From the NCBI RefSeq assembly GCF_041929205.1, contig NZ_JBHFNT010000279.1: DNA of 64,000 nucleotides; one strand, written 5' to 3'. Below the pieces are notes generated by a model. The model made no database searches and was not told the DNA's origin. It saw only the letters and a list, made by a program, of their open reading frames with translations. The DNA is from Floridanema evergladense (GTDB lineage Bacteria > Cyanobacteriota > Cyanobacteriia > Cyanobacteriales > Aerosakkonemataceae). Of the stretch, positions 19,007 to 27,625 are shown in pieces. Position numbers and translations under genes: made by a program. Every line of letters begins with the position of its first letter. Within the stretch, counting starts at the first letter, position 1.

Positions 19007-20359
19007 ATGTCATGGAAGAGTTTTTTGAGAGATATAGCCGATCGCTATGGACTTTCTGGAACAGAGAGAGATATTTTTATTGAACGTTTTAATGAATATA
19101 ATTTCGAGAAAAATGAAACAGAAATTACTGCTGATTTGCAGAGAAATCTTAGAATAAATATAGATGAAGCTGCTTATAAAAAACAGTTACGGGGAATTTA
19201 TAATAGATTTATTCAAAATCAGGAAAACCCAGAAGGTTGTCCAGATCTTGATTATAAAGGGCCAAACAAATATAAAAAATTACTAGCTTGGCTAGAAGCA
19301 AAATACGAACAGGGATCGGTTTCAGAAACTCCTCAACCTTTGCCAAAACCCAACTATCCCAACATAGCAGAACCGCTAAACTCGCCTTTTTATATTGAAC
19401 GTTTGGCGATCGCAAAACCCATATATCAACAAGTATTGCAACCTGGGGGTTTAATTAGAATTAAAGCAGCTAATCAATTTGGTAAAACATCTTTGTTACT
19501 CAGAGTTTTAGGTCATGCTGCGACTAAAGGCTGTCAAACAGTACAATTAAACTTTTGGTCAGACGCAAAAACAAATGATTTTGAAACATTAGATAAATTG
19601 CTGCGTTGGCTATGTGTAAATATTAGTCGTCAATTGCATTTAAAACCAAAATTAGATGCTGATTGGAATGAAAATGTTGACAGTAAAACCTACTGTACAG
19701 TATATTTACAAAACCATGTTTTATCAGCAATTAATAGTCCTTTGGTTTTAGGTTTAGATGAAATCGATCGCGTTTTCTACCATCGCCAAATTGCCGATGA
19801 TTTTCTGTCCCTACTGCGAGAATGGTATGAACAATCTCAACAACTACCTATTTGGAAAAAACTACGTTTAGTCTTGACTTACTCCACAGAATTATATATT
19901 AGTTTAGATAAGCAAAAATCTCCTTTTGCAGTAGGATTAGAAATAAAAATTACCGAATTTACAGTTAAAGAAGTGCAAACTTTAGCTGATTTACATAATC
20001 TTTGTTGGAAACCTAAAGAAGTCAAACAATTAATGACAATAGTGGGAGGACATCCTTATTTAGTACGATTAGCTTTTTACCATTTAACCCGTCAAAAAAT
20101 TAATTTAGATCAGCTATTATCAGAAACAACTAGTAGAACAGGAATTTACAGCGAACATCTCAAATATTTGTTAGATTATTTAGACGATCGTCCCGAATTA
20201 AGAACCGCAATGAGAAAGGTTTTAAAGAGCGATAAAGGAGTACAATTAGACATCACCCGTGCCAATAAATTAGAAGCTTTAGGTTTAGTAAAAATCCAAG
20301 GCAGTAAAGTGATTCCTAGCTGTCAATTGTACCGCGATTATTTTCGCGATCGTCTTTAG
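19007..20359 (+). CDS. AAA-like (STAND-type) ATPase, stand-alone
   Basis: A 450-residue protein with an N-terminal helical module (WKSFLRDIADRYGLSGTERD) of about 100 residues. An AAA_35-type ATPase follows: P-loop ANQFGKTSLLLR near residue 155, Walker B VLGLDEIDRVF near 250, and a winged-helix-like C-terminus (LEALGLVKIQGSKV). In cyanobacteria such ATPases are often fused to effector or WD40 domains; here none is attached. The N-terminal module resembles the adaptor region of vWA-MoxR-associated proteins, but that is a guess. It may work in signalling or defence, with a partner elsewhere. Confidence 0.7.
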   Translation: MSWKSFLRDIADRYGLSGTERDIFIERFNEYNFEKNETEITADLQRNLRINIDEAAYKKQLRGIYNRFIQNQENPEGCPDLDYKGPNKYKKLLAWLEAKYEQGSVSETPQPLPKPNYPNIAEPLNSPFYIERLAIAKPIYQQVLQPGGLIRIKAANQFGKTSLLLRVLGHAATKGCQTVQLNFWSDAKTNDFETLDKLLRWLCVNISRQLHLKPKLDADWNENVDSKTYCTVYLQNHVLSAINSPLVLGLDEIDRVFYHRQIADDFLSLLREWYEQSQQLPIWKKLRLVLTYSTELYISLDKQKSPFAVGLEIKITEFTVKEVQTLADLHNLCWKPKEVKQLMTIVGGHPYLVRLAFYHLTRQKINLDQLLSETTSRTGIYSEHLKYLLDYLDDRPELRTAMRKVLKSDKGVQLDITRANKLEALGLVKIQGSKVIPSCQLYRDYFRDRL

Positions 20360-20440
20360 GGTGCAAGGAAACAATCAGGATTTAATGATTTACATGATAA
20401 TCAGGATTAATTAAGAAATCTGGTAAATTCTGGCAACTTT

Positions 20441-20477
20441 CCCAGTCCCCAGTCCCCAGTCCCCAGTCCCCAGTCCC
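20441..20477. repeat. Short tandem repeat (CCCCAGT)n
   Basis: About five copies of the heptamer CCCCAGT end exactly at the stop of the FAD oxidase gene. This is one of several heptamer arrays in the window, a repeat class long known in filamentous cyanobacteria. Confidence 0.85.
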
Positions 20478-21562
20478 TAATCACTAATAGCAGAACGAAT
20501 TGCTTGGGCTGTTGCAGGTGCTAATAAAATGCCATTACGATAATGACCAGTTGCTAAAAGAATGTTGTTATAACCGGGTAAATTACCAATAACTGGTGCT
20601 GGTCTTCCTTCGGGGCGGGGGCGCAAACCAACCCATGATTTAATAATAGTAGCATTGGCTAAAGCTGGGCAAAGTGCGATCGCCTCCTCTCGCACCAATT
20701 CCAATCTACTAGCATCTGGTTCCACCTGATAACCATCAACCGGAAATTCTACCGTTGCACCTACCCAATAATCTCCTCCGCCCAGAGGTACAATATGCAC
20801 ATCATTGCCCGTAATTGCAGGTTGAAAATCGGGATTTCCTACAGGATGATCTAATCTTAAATGTAAAGCTTGACCTAGAACTGGTCTAATATCAATTTGA
20901 TGTAAAAGCGATTTAGTTAATAACGTAGAACCTAAACCAGATGCTAACACCAACCAATCACATTCTAAATTCCCATTTTGCGTTTTTACCTGCCAACCCG
21001 TTGATGTTGATAAAGGTTCTATTCCCGAAACATCAACACCAAACTGAAAATTTACGCCGTTTTTTGTTGCTGCATCTACTAAAGCTAAAGTTAAAGCAGT
21101 TGGATCGATTTGTCTATCTTGAGGCGAATAAACTCCAGCAATTACTCTTTCTAAATTCAACTGCGGACAATTAGCTTTTACCTTCTCCAAATCCCAAATT
21201 TCTAAACTAAAACCTTGAGAATGACGAATTTCTGCTAACTCTTCCCAACTTGCCAAATTTTCCCCTTCCAAACATAGCAAAAGAATTCCTTGACGATTAA
21301 AAGGAATTTTTCGCCCTAAACTTTTTTCTAATTCGGGAATCAAAGTTTCATAACGTTGCATACTACTTTGGCGCAGTTGCCAAGCACTACCTTTAATTTT
21401 GTGACTAATAATGCCCATCAACACGCCCAAGGCTGCACTCGTTGCACCTTGCGCTGGTGATTTTTGTTCTAAAACAGTGACATTTAACTCAGGAAATAAA
21501 CTGAGTTCGTAGGCAATTGTTGCCCCAATAATTCCGCACCCAATGATTGCAACTTTGACCAT
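20477..21562 (-). CDS. FAD-dependent amino-acid oxidase (ThiO/DAO family)
   Basis: A 361-residue flavoprotein with an N-terminal FAD-binding motif (VAIIGCGIIGATIAYEL) and E31 in VLEQKSP. The C-terminal block is GLRPRPEGRPAPVIG, then LLATGHYRNGILLAP, which are the glycine oxidase/D-amino-acid oxidase signatures. ThiO makes dehydroglycine for the thiazole half of thiamine, but in cyanobacteria it is often fused to ThiG. This protein is unfused and has no thiamine neighbours, so an amino-acid oxidase of other specificity is possible. The stop codon lies at the edge of a CCCCAGT array. Confidence 0.85.
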   Translation of the reverse strand: MVKVAIIGCGIIGATIAYELSLFPELNVTVLEQKSPAQGATSAALGVLMGIISHKIKGSAWQLRQSSMQRYETLIPELEKSLGRKIPFNRQGILLLCLEGENLASWEELAEIRHSQGFSLEIWDLEKVKANCPQLNLERVIAGVYSPQDRQIDPTALTLALVDAATKNGVNFQFGVDVSGIEPLSTSTGWQVKTQNGNLECDWLVLASGLGSTLLTKSLLHQIDIRPVLGQALHLRLDHPVGNPDFQPAITGNDVHIVPLGGGDYWVGATVEFPVDGYQVEPDASRLELVREEAIALCPALANATIIKSWVGLRPRPEGRPAPVIGNLPGYNNILLATGHYRNGILLAPATAQAIRSAISD

Positions 21563-21588
21563 AACTTTGAAAATTGGTAATTGGTAAT

Positions 21589-21690
21589 ACTCAGATTTTG
21601 CACCAAGAGGCGGAGCCTCTATTACTCGTTCCCAGGTTGAACCGGGGAACGAGTTTTAGGAGGTTCTACCTCCCCTGCTGTCAGATCTGA
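21589..21690. mobile_element. Cloverleaf-type palindromic element, copy 2
   Basis: Hairpins lie at 21607-21619 (GAGGC/GCCTC), 21627-21651 (arms CGTTCCCAGGTT and AACCGGGGAACG, one mismatch) and 21659-21673 (GGAGGT/ACCTCC). The outer ends are ACTCAGATTTTGCA and TCAGATCTGA, a weaker closing stem. It sits between psbQ and the oxidase gene. Confidence 0.75.
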
Positions 21691-21738
21691 AATAGTTGTT
21701 CCGACTACCCAGTACTTACTACTCAACTAAACGATCGC

Positions 21739-22191
21739 TTATGCTTGAGGAGTTAGTTCTAAGAACGATCGCAACTCCCGCTGAACAACACCAAAATTGC
21801 GGATAGCCTTTTGGTAATCACGACTATCAGCAGCTTCATCAATTAAGATCAACCCTTCAATTAACTCCTTGGAAGTTTCACGGGCTTTTGTCTTTTCTTG
21901 GGGTAGCAAATTGCGTTCCACAAAACTCAATTTTGACCGCAACTCACCCAAAGGCCCCCGAATAAAATTCTTGACAAAAGTCCAATCTTCATCTTGGATT
22001 AACTTAGCTAATTCCGGCAGTCGTTCCTGAATTTTTGTCAAGTCAGAAGCATACTGCTGAATTTGCTCAATTTGTGCCGGAGTGTAAGTAGGTGGCTTAG
22101 TTGCTGTAGGAGTTCCACCGCAGCTAACGAGAACAGTCGCCACAAACGCCAGAATTATTGCCAGAATAGACCGATGACTTGTCTTGAACAT
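21739..22191 (-). CDS. psbQ: Photosystem II lipoprotein PsbQ
   Basis: A 150-residue lumenal lipoprotein of photosystem II that stabilises the oxygen-evolving complex. A signal peptide runs from residue 1 with lipobox LVSC, so Cys24 should be lipidated. The mature part is a four-helix bundle with the conserved blocks DWTFVKNFIRGPLGELR and LIDEAADSRDYQKA. Length and motifs fit cyanobacterial PsbQ. It lies 37 bp downstream of the alpha/beta hydrolase gene on the same strand, which may be co-transcribed. Confidence 0.92.
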   Translation of the reverse strand: MFKTSHRSILAIILAFVATVLVSCGGTPTATKPPTYTPAQIEQIQQYASDLTKIQERLPELAKLIQDEDWTFVKNFIRGPLGELRSKLSFVERNLLPQEKTKARETSKELIEGLILIDEAADSRDYQKAIRNFGVVQRELRSFLELTPQA

Positions 22192-22228
22192 TTTTTTGCA
22201 AACTTACCAAAATACATCCTTAAAAATA

Positions 22229-23068
22229 TTAGCGGCGCAGAAACCCAATTAGTACATCACTAACTTTTTCTGACCAATGTTCTTGAGGATAATGCCCCGC
22301 TTCCTCTATTGTGACTAATTCTGCATTCGGCATCTCAGCTTTTAGCTGTTCGGCACAAGAAACAGGCAACCAAGGGTCTTTCATTCCCCAAACAATTAAA
22401 GTTGGCTGTTGCCACTGCTTTAATCCAGAGGTAATTTCTGCGCCTATTTCGGTTAATTGCAGGTTTCTCACCGTTGCCAACAAACTTCGACCCGCATCGG
22501 AACTTTTCAAGAAAGGACGGCGATAGACATCTAAATCTGCGTCTGAGAGGTTATAACAACTGCCACCTTCCAAAGTTCGATCGACCAACAAAGGGTCTTG
22601 GGTCAGCATATCACCCAGAAAGGGCAATCCCAACTGTTGCAATTTCCAAGGTAACTTAGCTTCTGGGGAAACAGGAGCACCGACAATTGCCAAACGTTCT
22701 ATTTTTTCAGGATGACGCAAGGCGTATTGAATGCCCACAGAACCCAAAAATCCTTGGACAACCAAAGAAAATCTTTCTAATTCTAGAGTCTCGATGAATT
22801 CAGTTAAAGCTTGAATAAAAGCATCGGGTGTGTAAGCAAAATCTCGACGGTCTGGTTTAGCCGACAAACCAAAACCGATCCAATCTGGGGCAATACTGGG
22901 ATATCCCTTATCAGCTAATGCTGGCATTACCTCCGTCCAACTATAACTTTGGGACGGTATACCATGTAACAGCAATACTGGCAGTTTATCACTTCTGCCC
23001 AAGGGTTTTGCTTCCCGATAAAACCACTTCAGGGAACTTACTTCGATTGTCTCTTCGTTCGTGGTCAC
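22229..23068 (-). CDS. Alpha/beta hydrolase-fold protein with altered nucleophile elbow
   Basis: A 279-residue protein closest in layout to haloalkane dehalogenase-like hydrolases (LLLHGIPSQSYSWTEVMPAL near residue 33; APDWIGFGLSAKPDR near 58). At the nucleophile elbow the sequence is VVQGFLGS, so the Asp or Ser expected after VVQ is Gly. The acid block WGMKDPWLP and the late EEAGHYPQEH with the catalytic His are kept. It may be non-catalytic or use another residue. It is upstream of psbQ on the same strand. Confidence 0.8.
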   Translation of the reverse strand: MTTNEETIEVSSLKWFYREAKPLGRSDKLPVLLLHGIPSQSYSWTEVMPALADKGYPSIAPDWIGFGLSAKPDRRDFAYTPDAFIQALTEFIETLELERFSLVVQGFLGSVGIQYALRHPEKIERLAIVGAPVSPEAKLPWKLQQLGLPFLGDMLTQDPLLVDRTLEGGSCYNLSDADLDVYRRPFLKSSDAGRSLLATVRNLQLTEIGAEITSGLKQWQQPTLIVWGMKDPWLPVSCAEQLKAEMPNAELVTIEEAGHYPQEHWSEKVSDVLIGFLRR

Positions 23069-23105
23069 TCGATCGATCCTATTGCAGCTAGATGTTGTCT
23101 GAGCT

Positions 23106-23215
23106 TACCTGACAACGGGACAGGGGGACAAGGGGAGTTTTGAGTTTTAAGTTTTGAATTGAGAGATTTTAAGTTAAGAAGTTTTTTTGCTCCCCTTGTC
23201 CCCTTGTCCCCCCAT
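23106..23215. repeat. Inverted GGGGACAAGGGGA / CTCCCCTTGTCCCC repeat
   Basis: A purine-rich arm (GGGGGACAAGGGGAG, 23120-23136 region) and its complement (CTCCCCTTGTCCCC from about 23189) flank about 55 A+T-rich bases. It lies in the gap between the divergent hydrolase and carboxynorspermidine genes. It could form a long hairpin, and it belongs to the window's short-tandem-repeat class. Confidence 0.55.
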
Positions 23216-23324
23216 CTGTTTAATTTCTTTGATGACAATGAAGTAGCCCTGCCTTCTCCCCTGCTCCGAGACTCATCTAAAATATGGTACGATGAGGCTT
23301 GGATTGCGCCAGAGGGACAAAGCT

Positions 23325-24524
23325 ATGGCACGATTGATGATAGTGGGAGCAGGTGGAGTAGGTAACGTTGTGGCACACAAGGCGGCTGTGCAAGAAGAGT
23401 TTTCCGAGATTCTTCTGGCGAGTCGAACGATCGAGAAATGCGATCACATTGCCAAACGCATTGGCTCCAAGAAGTTACAAACAGCTACTTTAGATGCAGA
23501 TGATATAAACAATACTATTAAACTACTTAAAGAATTTCGCCCGGATATTCTCATTAATGTGGCACTTCCTTATCAAGATTTAGTGTTAATGGATGCCTGT
23601 CTGGAAGTAGGAGTTAACTATCTCGATACAGCAAATTATGAGCCTCCTGATTTGGCGAAATTTGAGTATAGTTGGCAGTGGAAATATCACGATCGCTACA
23701 AGGAAGCTGGACTTACGGCTATTTTAGGATGTGGTTTCGATCCGGGAGTGACGGGAGTTTTTACCGCTTATGCTCTCAAGCACCACTTTGATGAAATTCA
23801 CTACCTAGATATTGTTGATTGCAATGCGGGAAATCATGGGCAAGCATTTGCTACGAATTTTAACCCAGAGATAAATATACGAGAAATTACTCAAGTCGGT
23901 AGGTATTATGAAAATGGTGAATGGATAGAAGTTCCCCCACTTTCGATTCATCGTCCAATTCCTTATCCAGAAATAGGTGAAAAAGAGTCCTATCTTCTTT
24001 ATCACGAAGAATTAGAATCGTTAGTTAAACATATTCCTACTCTGAAAAGAGCGCGGTTTTGGATGACGTTTTCTCAGAGTTATATTACTCATCTTCAAGT
24101 ACTGGAAAATCTTGGTCTGACGCGCATCGATCCTGTGGATTATGAAGGAACTAAAATAGTCCCGTTGAAGTTCTTAAAAACTTTGCTTCCCGAACCTTCT
24201 TCTTTAGCCGCAAATTATACTGGACAAACTTCGATCGGTTGTCATATTCGGGGATTGAAGAATGGAAAAAATAGAAATTATTACATATATAATAATTGCG
24301 ATCACAGCAAAGCTTATCAAGAAGTTGGCGGACAGGCAATTTCTTATACTACTGGTGTTCCCGCTGTAATCGGTGCATTAATGGTGGTTAATGGAATTTG
24401 GAAAAAACCAGGAGTGTTTAATGTGGAGCAGTGCGATCCCGATCCGTTTATGGAACTGCTTGGATCTCTTGGATTACCTTGGTATGAAATAATCGATCGA
24501 CCATCACCGTTTGAGGAAAATTAA
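23325..24524 (+). CDS. Carboxynorspermidine dehydrogenase (saccharopine dehydrogenase family)
   Basis: This enzyme joins aspartate semialdehyde to a diamine with NADPH to give carboxynorspermidine or carboxyspermidine. The start ATG 23325 has AGAGGGA upstream; a further in-frame ATG at 23292 is less likely. The 399-residue protein opens with a Rossmann motif (MIVGAGGVGNVVAHKA) and has FDPGVTGVFTAYALKH near residue 140 and TTGVPAVIGALMV near 345. The decarboxylase gene follows after 5 bp, so the two form a polyamine operon. The exact diamine (diaminopropane or putrescine) cannot be read from sequence. Confidence 0.9.
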   Translation: MARLMIVGAGGVGNVVAHKAAVQEEFSEILLASRTIEKCDHIAKRIGSKKLQTATLDADDINNTIKLLKEFRPDILINVALPYQDLVLMDACLEVGVNYLDTANYEPPDLAKFEYSWQWKYHDRYKEAGLTAILGCGFDPGVTGVFTAYALKHHFDEIHYLDIVDCNAGNHGQAFATNFNPEINIREITQVGRYYENGEWIEVPPLSIHRPIPYPEIGEKESYLLYHEELESLVKHIPTLKRARFWMTFSQSYITHLQVLENLGLTRIDPVDYEGTKIVPLKFLKTLLPEPSSLAANYTGQTSIGCHIRGLKNGKNRNYYIYNNCDHSKAYQEVGGQAISYTTGVPAVIGALMVVNGIWKKPGVFNVEQCDPDPFMELLGSLGLPWYEIIDRPSPFEEN

Positions 24525-24529
24525 GGCTT

Positions 24530-25681
24530 GTGGAGACGAAAGATTCAGTTTTAGCGAGTATCCCATCACCTTGTTTTGTCTTAGAAGAAGCACGTTTGTT
24601 GCAGAATCTGGCGATTTTTGAGCGAGTGCAAAAAGAAGCACCTGTAAAAGTGCTTTTGGCACTGAAGGCGTTCTCGCTGTTTCATAGTTTTCCCTCGATC
24701 CGCAAGACTCTTCCAGGTGCCTCAGCTAGTTCGGTTTGGGAAGTGCAACTGGCAGCGGAGGAGTTTGGCGGGGAGATTCATGTCTATTCTCCCGCTTATC
24801 GGGAAGAGGATTTGCTGAAGATTCTCGGTTATGCTTCTCATGTAACATTTAATTCTATTAGTCAGTGGGAAAGATTTAGAACAGCGATCGATCGATCTCC
24901 GTTTTCGCCATCAGTAGGTTTGCGAATTAACCCCCAATATTCACCAGTGCAAACAGCGCTGTATAATCCTTGTCAACCATCAACTCGTCTTGGTGTTTCT
25001 TCAGAGCATTTTGGTAATATTTTACCGCCGGGAATAGAGGGTTTTTTGTCTCACAATTTATGTGAAAGCGATTCTTATGCGTTGGAAAAAACGCTTTTAC
25101 ATATAGAAGATTTGTTTGGACATTTGCTACCGCAGCTAAAGTGGTTAAATCTTGGCGGCGGACACTTAATGACTCATAAAAACTATAATGTTGCACACGC
25201 GATCGAAGTTTTGCAGTCATTTCACGATCGTTATCCTCATATTGAATTAATCTTAGAACCGGGTTCTGCAATTACTTGGGAAACTGGATTTTTACTCAGT
25301 ACAGTTCAAGATTTAATTCCCACTTCTGAGGTAATTAATGTAATGTTGGATGTGTCCTTTACTGCTCATACTCCTGATTGTTTGGAAATGCCTTATAAAC
25401 CTGTAATTCGCGGCGCATCGGAACCAAAACCGGGAGAAAAGGTGTATCGGATGGGTGGTTCAAGTTGTTTAGCAGGGGATTTTCTTGGTGATTACGGATT
25501 TGCTGAAGAGTTATCGGTGAGCGATCGAATCATTTTTGAGGATATGATGCACTACACGATGGTAAAAACGACAATGTTTAACGGTGTGGTTCATCCTGCG
25601 ATCGGTATACTCAAGAAAAACGGCACTTTCGAGATCTGGCGACAGTTTTCTTATCAAGATTATCGATCGAGAATGGGGTAA
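24530..25681 (+). CDS. nspC: Carboxynorspermidine decarboxylase
   Basis: A PLP-dependent decarboxylase of the alanine-racemase-fold group. It converts carboxynorspermidine (or carboxyspermidine) to norspermidine (or spermidine). The 383-residue protein has the PLP lysine in LLALKAFSLF near residue 46, the phosphate-binding GGGHLMT near 207, and the SSCLAGDFLGDY block near 315 with the catalytic Cys. The start is GTG, 5 bp after the stop of its partner gene, so translation is likely coupled. This route replaces SAM-decarboxylase-based spermidine synthesis. Confidence 0.9.
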   Translation: METKDSVLASIPSPCFVLEEARLLQNLAIFERVQKEAPVKVLLALKAFSLFHSFPSIRKTLPGASASSVWEVQLAAEEFGGEIHVYSPAYREEDLLKILGYASHVTFNSISQWERFRTAIDRSPFSPSVGLRINPQYSPVQTALYNPCQPSTRLGVSSEHFGNILPPGIEGFLSHNLCESDSYALEKTLLHIEDLFGHLLPQLKWLNLGGGHLMTHKNYNVAHAIEVLQSFHDRYPHIELILEPGSAITWETGFLLSTVQDLIPTSEVINVMLDVSFTAHTPDCLEMPYKPVIRGASEPKPGEKVYRMGGSSCLAGDFLGDYGFAEELSVSDRIIFEDMMHYTMVKTTMFNGVVHPAIGILKKNGTFEIWRQFSYQDYRSRMG

Positions 25682-25766
25682 CTCAAATCTTGCACCAAGA
25701 GGCAGAGCCTCCGTTTTTCGTTCCCAGGTTCAACCTGGGAACGAGAATCTGTGAGGTTCTACCTCC
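25681..25766. mobile_element. Cloverleaf-type palindromic element, copy 3 (truncated)
   Basis: The left end ACTCAAATCTTGCA and hairpins at 25699-25711, 25719-25743 and 25751-25766 are present. The right closing arm is missing and replaced by a CCCCATCT array. The element starts directly at the last base of the nspC stop. Confidence 0.75.
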
Positions 25767-25815
25767 CCATCTCCCCATCTCCCCATCTCCCCATCTCCCC
25801 ATCTCCCCATCTCCC
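25764..25815. repeat. Short tandem repeat (CCCCATCT)n
   Basis: About six copies of the octamer CCCCATCT run into the 3' end of the phosphoesterase gene. A related array is at 32228-32259 and, in the other orientation, at 37550-37580. Confidence 0.85.
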
Positions 25816-25821
25816 CTGCCT

Positions 25822-26571
25822 TCACTTGCGCGGTAAAACTAATTCTGGTTCTACTTTGGTGATGGCGTTTTCTAGGGGTAGGGTACGGAGAGTTTCGTCA
25901 AAGACGTTGACTTGATACACCAGAGAATTGGTAATATCTAATGCTGTTAGCCAGCCGCTTTTGCGGTGATATGCACCTGTGTCGATATCTAACCAACCTT
26001 GTCCTTGGGCGATTTTTCCGGGAGGAACGTTGGGTAAGGTAAAGGTGATGGTGTGTCCGGTGATGATTAGTTTGTCGGGAAAATAGGGTTTTGTTGTACT
26101 ATGAAATTCGTCCCGAATCCAACAAAATTGATCGATCGTTTGTTCCTCTAAGGGCATTTCTGGATGTACGCCTGCATGAACTAACCAAACATCGCCTAAG
26201 TCTAAATATGCTGGTAGAGTTCGCATCCATTCTATATGTTCGGATAAAATTGAGATTCCTTCTTGGCGATAACTGGCGATCGTACTATGTCCGCCACTAT
26301 ATAACCAAATTTGCATGATTGCTTGTTGGTTTTCCCGGTTGGCGAAGCTGTCTAGTAATAGTTGCTCATGATTACCCAAAAGGCAATAAAATGGACTAGC
26401 TTGAACAAAATCGACTACCTGAAAACTTTGGGGGCCTCGATCGATCAAGTCTCCTAGAAAATATACCTCATCTTCTGAGCTAGGGGCGATCGCCTCTAAC
26501 AAAGTCATGAGTGCATTATAGTGACCATGAACATCACCGATAACAATCCGACGATAAATACTTGTTTTCAT
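25822..26571 (-). CDS. Metallophosphoesterase (PPP/ApaH-like)
   Basis: A 249-residue calcineurin-like phosphoesterase with all the family motifs: GDVHGHYNAL at 12-21, GDLIDRGPQS near 42, LLGNHEQLL near 68, HAGVHPE near 132 and ITGHT near 170. These fit the bacterial PPP branch that includes diadenosine tetraphosphatases and protein phosphatases of the PrpA/PrpE type; sequence alone does not separate the two. It converges with the polyamine operon and is divergent from miaE. No membrane or secretion signal is seen. Confidence 0.88.
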   Translation of the reverse strand: MKTSIYRRIVIGDVHGHYNALMTLLEAIAPSSEDEVYFLGDLIDRGPQSFQVVDFVQASPFYCLLGNHEQLLLDSFANRENQQAIMQIWLYSGGHSTIASYRQEGISILSEHIEWMRTLPAYLDLGDVWLVHAGVHPEMPLEEQTIDQFCWIRDEFHSTTKPYFPDKLIITGHTITFTLPNVPPGKIAQGQGWLDIDTGAYHRKSGWLTALDITNSLVYQVNVFDETLRTLPLENAITKVEPELVLPRK

Positions 26572-26682
26572 TTAGCTTTCTATAGCAAAATCTTTAACTA
26601 AAACTTCAAATTTGCGGTTGAGGCTACCCTGACTGCACAACCAAGAATTTTGTAACTATTACAACACCCTATTACTTTAATT

Positions 26683-27312
26683 ATGCCCCTAATGACTCCT
26701 GACTGGCTAGATACTAATTCATTCCCGTTGCCCAGAATTAATGTTTTGAAACAACCGACTCGTGATGAGTGGGTGGAACAAGCAATTAGTAATCTTAATG
26801 TAATTTTACTAGATCATTCCCATTGCGAACGGAAAGCTGCTGGAGTAGCGTTAAATTTAATGTTTCGCTATCCTTCTAATACTAAAATGGTTCGGATGCT
26901 GACTGCGATCGCCAAGGAAGAACTAGAACACTTTGAGTTAGTCAATCAATGGTTAGAAAGACGGCAAATTCCTTTGCGTCAGTTAGCTTCGCCTCCTTAT
27001 GGTGCCTCTTTAAATAAGCAAATCCGTAAAGATGAACCTTGGCGCTTTTTGGATTCTTTGTTAGTTTGTGGTTTAATTGAAGCCCGGAGTCACGAAAGAT
27101 TGGGTTTGTTGGCTACTCACTGTCCCGACCCTGAATTAGCTAAATTTTACCACAGTTTGATGGCTTCGGAAGCAAGACATTACGGAATTTATTGGATTTT
27201 AGCGGATACTTATTTCGATCGTTCTCAGGTAAATCAGCGGTTGGAAGAGTTAGCTATTATCGAAAGTGAAATTTTATCAACTTTGCATCCTGAACCAAGA
27301 ATTCACAGCTAA
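26683..27312 (+). CDS. miaE: tRNA-(ms2io6A37) hydroxylase MiaE
   Basis: MiaE is a non-haem di-iron monooxygenase of ferritin-like fold that hydroxylates the isopentenyl side chain of ms2i6A at position 37 of tRNA. The 209-residue protein keeps the ligand motifs: DHSHCERKAAG near residue 45, KEELEHFELV near 78, IEARSHERLG near 127 and ASEARHYGIYW near 157. The length is normal. Its TAA overlaps the ATG of the next open frame by one base, so the two are transcribed together. Confidence 0.92.
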   Translation: MPLMTPDWLDTNSFPLPRINVLKQPTRDEWVEQAISNLNVILLDHSHCERKAAGVALNLMFRYPSNTKMVRMLTAIAKEELEHFELVNQWLERRQIPLRQLASPPYGASLNKQIRKDEPWRFLDSLLVCGLIEARSHERLGLLATHCPDPELAKFYHSLMASEARHYGIYWILADTYFDRSQVNQRLEELAIIESEILSTLHPEPRIHS

Positions 27313-27563
27313 TGAAGGGTTATTATCAAGAGTTTTTAATTCGTGATTGGCAAGAGTGCGATCGCAATAATGCTGCCAATATTCTCCATTCTATTTTAAC
27401 AGAATACGGTTTACCTTGGCTACCCACAGCAGCGGATAACGATGTAATTCAAGTTGAAGATGTTTTAAAGGAAGCTGTAAAATTGTATGAAAGTAGCGGT
27501 TATCAACCTGCTTCCGGTGTGGAAACCCCAAGGTGCGATCGAATTTATGTGAAATATTTATAA
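27312..27563 (+). pseudogene. GNAT acetyltransferase with internal deletion
   Basis: The 83-residue frame is open, but it joins two ends of a GNAT protein. Residues 1-49 (YYQEFLIRDWQECDRNNAA, then ADNDVIQVED) resemble the N-terminus of cyanobacterial N-acetyltransferases. Residues 50-83 (VLKEAVKLYESSGYQP, then ETPRCDRIYVKYL) resemble their last strand and helix. The middle, including the acetyl-CoA-binding R/QxxGxG/A loop, is absent. I infer an in-frame internal deletion of roughly 80-90 codons. It is probably non-functional as an acetyltransferase. It overlaps the miaE stop by one base. Confidence 0.75.
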
Positions 27564-27625
27564 TAGTAACGAGTTGGTATATCTAGCCTAAATTTCGGTT
27601 TTATTTATGGCAAATTTAACTTATT

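Noticed and set aside
23159..23365. 68-codon open frame upstream of the carboxynorspermidine gene
   Set aside because: It reads through an inverted CCCCTTGT-type repeat and overlaps the real gene start.
27312..27563. Annotating this frame as a functional acetyltransferase
   Set aside because: The acetyl-CoA-binding core is missing, so it is listed as a pseudogene.
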